Origin: an uncultured bacterium
GTDB taxonomy: Bacteria; Patescibacteriota; Minisyncoccia; Moranbacterales; GWC2-37-73
Length of the DNA stretch: 16,486 nt
NCBI GenBank assembly: GCA_903824515.1
Contig: CAIJXA010000003.1
Span: forward strand, 1-16,486
Direction: 5' to 3'
Shown: positions 8,327-14,567 of the stretch, in pieces
Numbering within the stretch: the stretch's first letter is position 1
Layout: the number at the start of each line of letters is the position of its first letter
Program-made: the position numbers and the translations under genes
The notes under the pieces: generated by a model
What the model was told of the DNA's origin: nothing
What the model saw: only the letters and a program-made list of their open reading frames with translations
The model's database searches: none

Positions 8327-9412
8327 ATGAGCATTTTGAATAAAAAAATTTTTAGTAATGCTTCGAGTATTTTTGGCCTTGATTTGAGCGATCTTTCTGT
8401 TAAGCTTATTAAGTTTGAAGATAATGGCCGGGAGAAAGAGGTTGCTAGCTATGGTTGCGTGCAACTTCCTGTTGGGGCAATTAGTGATGGCGAAATAAAA
8501 AAGAAAGAGCAGGTGGTGGATGCCATTAAGAAACTTATTGAAATTTCGGGACCAAAAAAAATAAAAACAAGAAAAGTTATTTGTTCTTTGCCAGAAACGA
8601 AAGCTTTTCTACGTATTATTAGTATTCCGAAAATGGATGATAAGGAAATTGGAGAGGCGGTAAAATGGGAAATGGAGGCAAATATTCCTTTGCCACTTGA
8701 GCAAGTATATTATGACTGGCAAATGGTTACTGAGGCTCTGACTACGGAAAAAAATAAAATCAATCTCTTGGTCGTTGCTGTTTCAAAGGCAACTGTGGAT
8801 GAAGCCATTGAAGTCATTGAGATGGCAGGACTTAGGGTTGTTGGTTTGGAGATTGAATCCATAGCTCAGGCGCGCAGTCTGCTTTGCTGTGATGATTATG
8901 GTAAAACAGTTTTAATTGTTGACATTGGGGACAGGCGAACAAGTTTTTCAATTTCAAAAGAAGGAGTTCCGTGTTTTACTTCTAGCGTACCTCTAAGCGG
9001 GCAAACTTTGTCAGATGTCATTTCCAAGGGGATGGGAATTTCCTTTGAAGAGGCTGAGAAAATAAAATTTACACATGGTATCGGTTGCGACCCAAAGGAT
9101 GATGCTTTGTTTAAAATAGTGCAACCAATTTTAGAAAGTTTTTCTCAAGAAATAGAGCGATCAATTAATTTCTATTTATCCGGATTGGGCTATTCAAAAA
9201 AAATAGATAAAATAATTATTTGTGGTGGAGGCGCGAACACGAAGGGGATTATGCCATATTTGTCGAAAAAATTAGGGCAAGAAATTCAGCTTGGTGATCC
9301 TTGGTCAAATATAACCTTAGGAAAAAAATCACCAATTATTGAAAAAAATCAATCATTGCAATATTCAACAGCGATAGGCTTAGCACTAAAAGGACTCCAA
9401 TATGAAGATTAG
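8327..9412 (+). CDS. pilM: Type IV pilus actin-like protein PilM
   Basis: PilM is a cytoplasmic actin/FtsA-fold ATPase that binds the N-terminus of PilN and links the alignment complex to PilB and PilC. From the ATG at 8327 it has 361 residues (MSILNKKIFSNASSIFGLDL), a normal length; an in-frame ATG at 8318 and a TTG at 8288 preceded by AGGA are alternatives. Visible signatures are phosphate-1 FGLDLSDLSVKLIKF, the PilM motif EAVKWEMEANIPLPLEQVYYDW, phosphate-2 VLIVDIGDRRTSFSI, the adenosine motif IICGGGANTKGIMPYL, and the closing SLQYSTAIGLALKG. It overlaps pilN by 11 bp, so the two are translationally coupled. The spacer before it (8143-8326) holds the heptad repeat but no promoter I can define. 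Confidence 0.93.
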   Translation: MSILNKKIFSNASSIFGLDLSDLSVKLIKFEDNGREKEVASYGCVQLPVGAISDGEIKKKEQVVDAIKKLIEISGPKKIKTRKVICSLPETKAFLRIISIPKMDDKEIGEAVKWEMEANIPLPLEQVYYDWQMVTEALTTEKNKINLLVVAVSKATVDEAIEVIEMAGLRVVGLEIESIAQARSLLCCDDYGKTVLIVDIGDRRTSFSISKEGVPCFTSSVPLSGQTLSDVISKGMGISFEEAEKIKFTHGIGCDPKDDALFKIVQPILESFSQEIERSINFYLSGLGYSKKIDKIIICGGGANTKGIMPYLSKKLGQEIQLGDPWSNITLGKKSPIIEKNQSLQYSTAIGLALKGLQYED

Positions 9413-9959
9413 TCTTGATTTACTTCCGCAAAATAAAAAAGATGAAATAAAGAGAAACAAGCTTTTTCGTGAGCTTCTGCGTGAAGAAATATTTTTTCTT
9501 TTTCCATTGCTGATTCTTATCATCATCCTGGTTAACGTTAACTATTTGTTGTCAATTCAACGAAGCAGCAGCCAAGCAGCATATGAATTTCAGCAAAATC
9601 AGGATAAGTATCAAGAACTGGATAAGTATGATGCAGAATTCAAAAATATAAATAATGCTACGAGCCTTTTGCTAAAAGTTCAAAATGGGCATTTGCGGTG
9701 GGCTAATGTTTTTAGCCACCTGGGGCAAGCTATTCCAAGCGGAATTGCAATCAATAATTTTGCTAACAAAAATTACGTAGTTTCCTTGGCTGGAAAGGCT
9801 TTAACCAGAAATAAGTTGCTTGAATTTAAGGGAAATTTGGAAAAAGATGCATGTTTTGGGGGCGTGAATGTCCCTCTTTCCGATCTTGTTGTGAAAGAAA
9901 ATGTTGATTTTCAATTGGATTTTAATGTAACGCAGGAATGCCTGAAGAGTGAAAAATAA
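9402..9959 (+). CDS. pilN: Type IV pilus alignment protein PilN
   Basis: PilN is a bitopic membrane protein whose short cytoplasmic N-terminus binds PilM and whose external part pairs with PilO. This 185-residue protein has the expected layout: N-terminal MKISLDLLPQNKKDE (family motif INLLP), one TM segment at about 31-50 (FFLFPLLILIIILVNVNYLL), a coiled-coil stretch to about 90, and a ferredoxin-like fold region with GIAINNFANKNYVVSLAGKA. The ATG lies inside the end of pilM and is preceded by AGGA at 9391-9394 with 7 bp spacing, the clearest Shine-Dalgarno in the cluster. It is followed by a repeat-rich spacer before pilO, which is unusual because pilN and pilO normally abut. Confidence 0.9.
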   Translation: MKISLDLLPQNKKDEIKRNKLFRELLREEIFFLFPLLILIIILVNVNYLLSIQRSSSQAAYEFQQNQDKYQELDKYDAEFKNINNATSLLLKVQNGHLRWANVFSHLGQAIPSGIAINNFANKNYVVSLAGKALTRNKLLEFKGNLEKDACFGGVNVPLSDLVVKENVDFQLDFNVTQECLKSEK

Positions 9960-9962
9960 TAA

Positions 9963-10034
9963 GTAGAGATAGAGTAGAAATAGTAATATAGTAGAGATAG
10001 GGTGGAAATACAGTAGAAATATAGTAGATATGCT
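9963..10034. repeat. Degenerate 11-bp tandem repeats (GTAGAAATANA)
   Basis: Units GTAGAGATAGA, GTAGAAATAGT, then a 6-bp interruption, then GTAGAGATAGG, GTGGAAATACA, GTAGAAATATA and GTAGATATGCT. They separate pilN from pilO. The unit is close to one helical turn of DNA. Confidence 0.75.
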
Positions 10035-10125
10035 ATACATATAATGAATTTCTATCATATTTTGCCAAGCATATTTCTATATATCTCACTTAGTCAAATA
10101 AATTACTTTTGCCTTTAAGTGTCTG

Positions 10126-10131
10126 TATAAT
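10126..10131 (+). promoter_or_regulatory. Possible internal promoter (TATAAT) for pilO
   Basis: A perfect TATAAT, preceded directly by CTG, lies 22 bp before the pilO ATG. No good -35 is found at 16-18 bp (TTACTT at 10103). It could start a pilO-small-protein transcript independent of pilM and pilN. Confidence 0.35.
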
Positions 10132-10153
10132 TCTATGTTTGAATGATAATATC

Positions 10154-10855
10154 ATGAATAAGAACTTTTTGAAAAATCAACGAGAAATAATCATCCTAAT
10201 CCTATTTTTCTGCATAGTGGGGGGGTTGGTTTATTTTGTCATTTTTCCATTGTTGGGAAAGATCACTGAAACGAAAAATGCAATGCAAGAGAATGCTATT
10301 AAGCAGGAAATTAAAAGTCAAAGACTGAATGAGCTGCCTAAGATAAGGCAGCAATATACCCAAATTGATAGTCAACAGGGGAAGTTGGATATTTTGCTGA
10401 GCAAGGAGCAAGTAGTTGTATTGATTGAAAGATTAGAGAAACTGGCGCAAGAAACTAGCAGTGCGATTACAATTTCCATTAAAGATGATGCAGCGCAAAA
10501 AAACGGTTCAGCTGCAGTGGTTAAAAAAGACTCAGAAGTCGCGACTTTGGCTGATTCTTTGCCAAGTAAGGATTATTTGAAGTTAACAATTTCATTGGTC
10601 GGTGATTATGACGGAATTTTTAAATTTATTAGCGGCCTGGAATCGCTGGAATATTATGGCGATATCACGGGAATTAACATTAGTCACGCAGTTGAAAGTA
10701 AATTGCCGATTGGCGTAAGCCCAAGCTCAAATAGTGGTATTTTGAACCCTTTTAACACTAAATCTTCCGCCGGCCAAACTGGCGAGGTTTTGTCCAAGCA
10801 AGACGCAAACAAATTAAATGCAATCCTCGATGTCGTTTTTTATAGTAAAAAATAA
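10154..10855 (+). CDS. pilO: Type IV pilus alignment protein PilO
   Basis: PilO is a bitopic protein that dimerises with PilN in the inner alignment complex. From the ATG at 10154 it has 233 residues: a short cytoplasmic N-terminus (MNKNFLKNQRE), one TM segment at about 11-34 (IIILILFFCIVGGLVYFVIF), a coiled coil at roughly 40-100 (KNAMQENAIKQEIKSQRLNE), and a C-terminal globular part containing LKLTISLVGDYDGIFKFISGLESLEYY, the characteristic PilO signature. The frame is open back to a TTG at 10109, but that extension would sit across the -10 box and is unlikely. The next gene starts 7 bp after its stop. Confidence 0.9.
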   Translation: MNKNFLKNQREIIILILFFCIVGGLVYFVIFPLLGKITETKNAMQENAIKQEIKSQRLNELPKIRQQYTQIDSQQGKLDILLSKEQVVVLIERLEKLAQETSSAITISIKDDAAQKNGSAAVVKKDSEVATLADSLPSKDYLKLTISLVGDYDGIFKFISGLESLEYYGDITGINISHAVESKLPIGVSPSSNSGILNPFNTKSSAGQTGEVLSKQDANKLNAILDVVFYSKK

Positions 10856-10862
10856 AAAGTAT

Positions 10863-11180
10863 ATGAAATTAGATACCTCAATAAATTTTAATAAAGAAAA
10901 AATCCTTTCCAAGCTGGAATCTACTTGGAAAAAAATATACAAAATAGTCTTTTTCTTGTTGCTTTTTGGGGCAATCATTTTTGGTGCCTACATCTGGCGT
11001 GAAAACTTATATTTATCAACATGGGATGATAATCAAGTGCAGTCATTTAGAAATACTCAAGACAAGGGAACTGTTTTTAATGAAAATAATTATAAAAAGG
11101 CTCTTGATGTTGTAAATCAGCGTAACCAGGAAAGCGGAAAGCCGCTTGATTCTGGTAGGAATTTTTTTCTTACTTTTTGA
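10863..11180 (+). CDS. Small single-TM protein at the pilP position
   Basis: A 105-residue protein that I do not recognise as a named family. The likely start is the ATG at 10863 (MKLDTSINFNKEKIL), 7 bp after the pilO stop; the open frame extends back to 10818, inside pilO. It has a basic, helical N-terminal segment (about 10-30, KILSKLESTWKKIYK), one TM helix (about 31-50, IVFFLLLFGAIIFGAYIW), and a polar external part with FNENNYKKALDVVNQRNQ, ending in a hydrophobic FFLTF. In proteobacterial operons pilO is followed by pilP and pilQ; this protein has the position but not the lipobox or HM domain of PilP. It may be a third member of the inner alignment complex in an organism without an outer membrane. 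That role is inferred from position alone. Confidence 0.7.
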   Translation: MKLDTSINFNKEKILSKLESTWKKIYKIVFFLLLFGAIIFGAYIWRENLYLSTWDDNQVQSFRNTQDKGTVFNENNYKKALDVVNQRNQESGKPLDSGRNFFLTF

Positions 11181-11249
11181 ATTTTTAATTGCGCAAAGCT
11201 TGTTGGCCTTACGAATAATGCAATTAGTTAAGCGTGATTTGTTTCTTGA

Positions 11250-11283
11250 TAAAAAAATACGGCAGCCTTTTTGGGGGCTGCCG
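11250..11283 (-). terminator. Rho-independent terminator of the receiver-radical SAM gene
   Basis: A perfect 8-bp stem, CGGCAGCC (11260-11267) with GGCTGCCG (11276-11283), has an 8-nt loop. On the minus strand it is followed by TATTTTTTT (11259-11251), and it lies directly after the stop of the minus-strand gene. On the plus strand there is no T-run, so it may not serve the converging pilus operon. Confidence 0.9.
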
Positions 11284-11291
11284 GTAAATAG

Positions 11292-12743
11292 TTAAGACAA
11301 GTCGTCAAAGGAGCAATGTGAGGGTTCTTGGAATTGATCAGACCATTCCACAATAGTTTGCCCACAACTTGCGTTGATGTCAACGCCCATTGTGGGTCTT
11401 TTCCGAATCTTGATGTGCAACTCCTTCAGGGTATTTCCGAAATTTACAACATCTGCAGCTGCTGTTTTGATGTTTTGAAGTTCAGTATTTTCATTTAAAT
11501 TTTTGGAAACTAGCGGCATTAACTTAATTTCAAAAGCAGGCCTGCCATCTTCCAAAAACTTGTCTCCAAAGAATTTCGCAATCATCTCAGCATCTTGCAG
11601 TTTGTTGTTGATATTAGGGATAACTATCCAGGATACCGTGACGGGTGTTTTGGTCCGGGTGGCTATTTTTAGATAAGCATCTCTCATTTCTTTGAGGCTA
11701 CCAAGTTTTTCCGTCCCTGGCATTAGCTTACTTCGCACTTTTTCATCCAAGCAGTTTACGCTCCAATAGTGTCGAATGCCGGGCAAATCGATATATTTTT
11801 CAATATAGCGATTTAATGCTGAAATGCTCCCGATTGATGTAATGATGAAGCTGATTTCAAGGCTAGGTATTGTGGACAGTTGTTTTATGGCCAGCATACA
11901 ATTGTCTAAATTATAAACAAAGGCATCACCCTCGCAAGTGAAGTTGAGTACCAACTTTTTCTGGGAATTTTCAACGAACACCTCTTCCAAGCGGGGACTA
12001 AGTAAGGCTAAATAAACCTGGCCAATAATTTCGTGAGAAGATAGTTGTCTTAAAAAAGCTACGCTTATCCCCTCCTTGTTTTTGCGAGTGCGATGATGTT
12101 TGCAAAAAAGACACAGTCCTGGACAACCAAGCAAAGATGAAAGGCCAATATTGATATCATCCCTAGCTACTTCTTTATTGGCATAAATAACCGTATTGAT
12201 GAATTCTCCTTTGTTTGTGATACTGGTTATTTTCTCAACCCATTGCTTTGTTGGTTTCTCCTCGGTTAGTTTGTGAGAATGAAATTTCAATGATTCAACG
12301 CCTGTTAGGTGTTGAGTGGCGACCCAGAGATTAAGAGTTTCTTTTACAGATGGGTTTATGCGTTGACGCTGGGGCTTCATTAGATTTGTGCAGGCTTCGA
12401 TCAGGGTTATGCCATTGATTGACTTTACTAGTGTGTCATCTGGAGTAAAGGTTAGCATGACTGACCAATTTGGATAGGCGGTTTGAACAATAATGTTTAT
12501 GTCGCCAATGATGTTTTTTACCTTTCGCCCAAAGTCACCGCCGAAATCTAGGCCTAAATTCAAATCTAGCAAAATCAAGTTTATGGTTTCATTATTTTCC
12601 AGGGAGTTGACGATTGCTTTGTTTGCTATTTTGATGGTATTTGCGCAAATCGTTTCATATCCTGCTTTCTTTAATTGAGACTCGAGAAGCTTCATTGAGA
12701 CGTTGTCGTCTTCAATGATTAATATGGTTCCTTTTTTTGCCAT
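11292..12743 (-). CDS. CheY-like receiver fused to an RlmN/Cfr-like radical SAM protein
   Basis: A 483-residue two-domain protein. Residues 6-122 form a response-regulator receiver: acidic pair D12/D13 in LIIEDD, phospho-acceptor D60 in NLILLDLNL, switch T88 and conserved K107. Residues about 178-465 resemble the RlmN/Cfr methylsynthase core: cluster motif C207-x3-C211-x2-C214 (CPGLCLFC), TSIGSISALNRY, the SVNCLDEKVRSKLMP strand, and C-terminal RKRPTMGVDINASCGQ, whose C460 matches the catalytic methyl-carrier cysteine of RlmN (DIDAACGQ). The usual GEP motif is altered to CEGD at 270-273, and the N-terminal RlmN accessory domain is replaced by the receiver. A strong Shine-Dalgarno, GGGAG, lies 6 bp before the ATG. 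The most likely reading is a phosphorylation-controlled radical SAM enzyme; substrate unknown. A housekeeping RlmN is unlikely given the changed motif and architecture. Confidence 0.88.
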   Translation of the reverse strand: MAKKGTILIIEDDNVSMKLLESQLKKAGYETICANTIKIANKAIVNSLENNETINLILLDLNLGLDFGGDFGRKVKNIIGDINIIVQTAYPNWSVMLTFTPDDTLVKSINGITLIEACTNLMKPQRQRINPSVKETLNLWVATQHLTGVESLKFHSHKLTEEKPTKQWVEKITSITNKGEFINTVIYANKEVARDDINIGLSSLLGCPGLCLFCKHHRTRKNKEGISVAFLRQLSSHEIIGQVYLALLSPRLEEVFVENSQKKLVLNFTCEGDAFVYNLDNCMLAIKQLSTIPSLEISFIITSIGSISALNRYIEKYIDLPGIRHYWSVNCLDEKVRSKLMPGTEKLGSLKEMRDAYLKIATRTKTPVTVSWIVIPNINNKLQDAEMIAKFFGDKFLEDGRPAFEIKLMPLVSKNLNENTELQNIKTAAADVVNFGNTLKELHIKIRKRPTMGVDINASCGQTIVEWSDQFQEPSHCSFDDLS

Positions 12744-12827
12744 GGGATGCTCCCTTTTAATTTTTTTATTGAAATTTGTGCGCGATGTCTATATATTTTT
12801 TAATGAGCAGGCTTTTTAATAGCCTAT

Positions 12828-12858
12828 ATTGTATAACTTAAAATTTGGCATTTGTCAA
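12828..12858 (-). promoter_or_regulatory. Promoter of the receiver-radical SAM gene
   Basis: On the minus strand, a perfect -35 TTGACA (12858-12853) is separated by 17 bp from TATACA (12835-12830); TACAAT at 12833-12828 is an alternative at 19 bp. The start point would be near 12823. A short inverted repeat AGGCT/AGCCT (12809-12813 and 12821-12825) lies across the predicted start and could be an operator or an mRNA 5' hairpin. Confidence 0.65.
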
Positions 12859-12915
12859 ATTTTAAAAAGGCTTGGCGGCAGCATAACTGTTGGGGAGGGC
12901 TTATATCATCAAATA

Positions 12916-12945
12916 TTGATGTATTTTTTATTGTCATGATATAAT
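12916..12945 (+). promoter_or_regulatory. Promoter 1 facing the GGDEF gene, with palindrome over the -35
   Basis: An extended -10, TG at 12937-12938 and TATAAT at 12940-12945, has TTGATG at 12916-12921 as -35 with 18 bp spacing. The -35 is one arm of the inverted repeat CATCAA (12907-12912)/TTGATG (12916-12921), which could be an operator. The predicted start falls on or beside the ATG at 12953 of a 13-codon open frame (MVIEGELDKFHFF, stop at 12992). Confidence 0.55.
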
Positions 12946-12971
12946 AATAAAAATGGTTATTGAAGGTGAGC

Positions 12972-13000
12972 TTGACAAGTTTCATTTTTTTTGACTTAAT
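12972..13000 (+). promoter_or_regulatory. Possible promoter 2 for the GGDEF gene
   Basis: A perfect TTGACA (12972-12977), 17 bp, then CTTAAT (12995-13000), which matches four of six bases of the -10 consensus. A transcript from here would carry the structured leader at 13050-13077. Confidence 0.4.
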
Positions 13001-13049
13001 GAACCCTAAGGTGCGGTAGCTACATATGGATAATTTTCAGTCAGGCAGT

Positions 13050-13077
13050 GTCAGGCAATGTTCGCAGCAATGCCGAC
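13050..13077 (+). ncRNA. Stem-loop in the leader of the GGDEF gene
   Basis: GTC (13050-13052), a bulged A, GGCA (13054-13057), an A/A mismatch and TGTT pair in order with AGCA, A, TGCC (13071-13074) and GAC (13075-13077) around a CGC loop. That gives 11 pairs including one G-U. The arm GTCAGGCA is also duplicated just upstream (13040-13047), offering an alternative partner. It lies 77 bp before the ATG. No known riboswitch consensus was recognised. Confidence 0.4.
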
Positions 13078-13153
13078 AAGGTTGTAAGGTTTTGAAAAAG
13101 ACGTTCTAATTTAAAAGTTATGAAAATAGTCTTTTGTAAAATCTATAAATAAT

Positions 13154-14107
13154 ATGAAAAAAGAATCATCAAAAATCGATATTTTTACTTCTGCTGAATA
13201 TAATAAGAAAATTTTGGATAATATTCCAGCAAGCGTAATAACGATAGACAAAGAGGGATTTATTACTTCGGCTAATAAGTATTTTTTGAATTTTGCCAAA
13301 AATAAAAATTATCGTAAATGCAATATTTTTAAAGATGAGTTTTTTGAGCGCGAGCAGCTAATAGAGGGTTATAAGAATTTGCTGAAAAATGGAACGGTGT
13401 TTAGGCGTGATAATTGTTATGAAAAAAACAGTAAAGGGCAGGATAAATACCTGGGGATTGTTGCGGTTCCACTGAAAGACAAGAATGGTGAGATTGAGGG
13501 CGCGCTGTCAATTGCAGCTGATAACACTGAAGTGGTATCATTTAGAAAGAAGCTTGAGAATTTAAACAAGAGTTTGGAAATCAAAATTTTAGCCAGGACC
13601 ACGGAATTGGAAAAGGCGAATGAAAAATTGCAAAGACTGAGTTCATATGACATTTTGACCTCACTGCATAATCGCAATTATTTTGAAAGACGCCTACGTG
13701 AATTTAGAAAAAAAAAGAAGTTCGAAGGCTGTGTGGTCATGATCGACATTAATGGGCTCAAGAAAATCAATGATACACTTGGTCACATTGCAGGGGACAA
13801 AGTTATTCGTCAAGTTGCCAAATTTATTGCTGGCGAGTTTCGACAAGAAGATGTGGTGACGCGCATTGGGGGAGATGAATTTTGCGTGCTGCTTCCAGGC
13901 ATGAAGTTTACCGAAATCGATGTTATCATTAAGCGCTTGCAACAGAAAATATTTGATTCACAGAAAAGAAAAAAGAATAATTTGCGCTTAAGCATTTCCA
14001 TTGGAGCTGCACATGCCGCTAATGGAAATGATTTAATGACAGCGCTTAAGGTTGCTGACGAGAGAATGTATAAATATAAAATAGCAACTAAGAAAAAAAA
14101 CAGTTAA
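13154..14107 (+). CDS. PAS-GGDEF diguanylate cyclase
   Basis: This 317-residue protein most likely makes cyclic di-GMP from two GTP. Residues about 15-128 form a PAS sensor domain (YNKKILDNIPASVITIDKEG to DKNGEIEGALSIAADNTE), then a coiled-coil linker (about 128-162) leads into GGDEF (about 163-312). The catalytic features are complete: D166-x-L-T169, metal-binding D198 (MIDINGLKKIND), H211, and the signature GGDEF at 239-243. The inhibitory I-site RxxD is present as R230-Q-E-D233, five residues upstream of GGDEF, so product feedback is expected. No TM segment or signal peptide is seen, so the protein is predicted cytoplasmic and the PAS ligand is unknown. No EAL or HD-GYP partner lies in the window. 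The ATG at 13154 has no clear Shine-Dalgarno, but the PAS fold begins right after it. Confidence 0.93.
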   Translation: MKKESSKIDIFTSAEYNKKILDNIPASVITIDKEGFITSANKYFLNFAKNKNYRKCNIFKDEFFEREQLIEGYKNLLKNGTVFRRDNCYEKNSKGQDKYLGIVAVPLKDKNGEIEGALSIAADNTEVVSFRKKLENLNKSLEIKILARTTELEKANEKLQRLSSYDILTSLHNRNYFERRLREFRKKKKFEGCVVMIDINGLKKINDTLGHIAGDKVIRQVAKFIAGEFRQEDVVTRIGGDEFCVLLPGMKFTEIDVIIKRLQQKIFDSQKRKKNNLRLSISIGAAHAANGNDLMTALKVADERMYKYKIATKKKNS

Positions 14108-14110
14108 ATT

Positions 14111-14320
14111 GGGTCATCCGCAAATCATGGTTTTGAAAAATAGCATTTGTCCCTGAAAACATTTTTACGAACTCGCATCCGTTTTTGAGCACACGCTTCG
14201 CCCAAGAATATAGCTAAGCGCTCGGAGTTGCTGTCGCTTCTATGGCCAAAATAGAACGCAAGTTTGTAAAAATTCCGAGATGCTTTTGAATCATTTAAAA
14301 GTATAATTTGCGCATGATCC
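14111..14320. repeat. Approximately 210-bp nested inverted repeat, MITE-like
   Basis: The ends are 15-bp imperfect inverted repeats: 14111-14125 (GGGTCATCCGCAAAT) and 14306-14320, the reverse complement matching at 13 of 15. Inside, AGCAT (14142-14146) pairs with ATGCT (14280-14284); 14161-14178 pairs with 14256-14273 at 16 of 18 positions; TTTTG (14183-14187) pairs with CAAAA (14247-14251); and AAGCG (14216-14220) pairs with CGCTT (14235-14239). The centre is richer in G+C than the arms. The arms nest symmetrically, as in a small non-autonomous transposable element or a long-hairpin RNA. No target duplication is evident. Confidence 0.6.
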
Positions 14321-14323
14321 AAA

Positions 14324-14348
14324 AAAACCTCTAACATTTAGAGGTTTT
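14324..14348 (-). terminator. Terminator of the tRNA cluster (bidirectional in form)
   Basis: AACCTCTAA (14326-14334) and TTAGAGGTT (14338-14346) form a perfect 9-bp stem around CAT, extended by A/T pairs. On the minus strand it is followed by a T-run (from the A's at 14321-14327), and it lies 11 bp beyond the last tRNA. The plus strand has a shorter T-run (TTTT), so it could also end transcription arriving from the GGDEF gene. Confidence 0.85.
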
Positions 14349-14358
14349 CTATTCCTTG

Positions 14359-14432
14359 TGCGCTCTGAGGGATTCGAACCCCCGACCTTCTGGTTCGAAG
14401 CCAGACACTCTATCCAGCTGAGCTAAGAGCGC
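14359..14432 (-). tRNA. tRNA-Arg (anticodon TCG)
   Basis: A full 74-nt cloverleaf: acceptor GCGCTCT/AGAGCGC with discriminator A, D-stem GCTC/GAGT, anticodon stem TCTGG/CCAGA around CTTCGAA (anticodon TCG), and T-loop TTCGAAT. CCA is not encoded. It is last in the cluster, 11 bp before the terminator. Confidence 0.95.
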
Positions 14433-14461
14433 ATTGTTCGAATTTTTTGAAAACCAAACGG

Positions 14462-14534
14462 GGCGAGTACTGGGAGTCGAACCCAACTTCTCGGTACCAC
14501 AAACCGATGTCTTAACCGATAGACGATACCCGCC
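14462..14534 (-). tRNA. tRNA-His (anticodon GTG)
   Basis: A 73-nt cloverleaf with the diagnostic extra G-1 paired to C73 (GGCGGGTA/TACTCGCC). The anticodon stem TCGGT/ACCGA encloses TTGTGGT (anticodon GTG), and the T-loop is TTCGACT. CCA is not encoded. Confidence 0.95.
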
Positions 14535-14567
14535 ATATAGCACCAATAAATTTAAAATTAATGCATG

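Noticed and set aside
10028..10074. ATATGCT/AGCATAT inverted repeat between pilN and pilO
   Set aside because: Only 7 bp match with a loop of more than 30 nt in very AT-rich, repetitive DNA; likely chance.
13001..13153. c-di-GMP riboswitch upstream of the GGDEF gene
   Set aside because: The conserved core and the two-helix layout of GEMM-I or GEMM-II could not be found; only a generic stem-loop is visible.
10863..14107. Recoded TGA, as in some CPR lineages
   Set aside because: TGA ends the small pilP-slot protein at the expected length and no gene needs readthrough of TGA; the standard bacterial code fits.
14125..14337. 70-codon minus-strand open frame
   Set aside because: It lies almost wholly inside the nested inverted repeat and overlaps the tRNA terminator; palindromic arms explain the sequence better than a gene.
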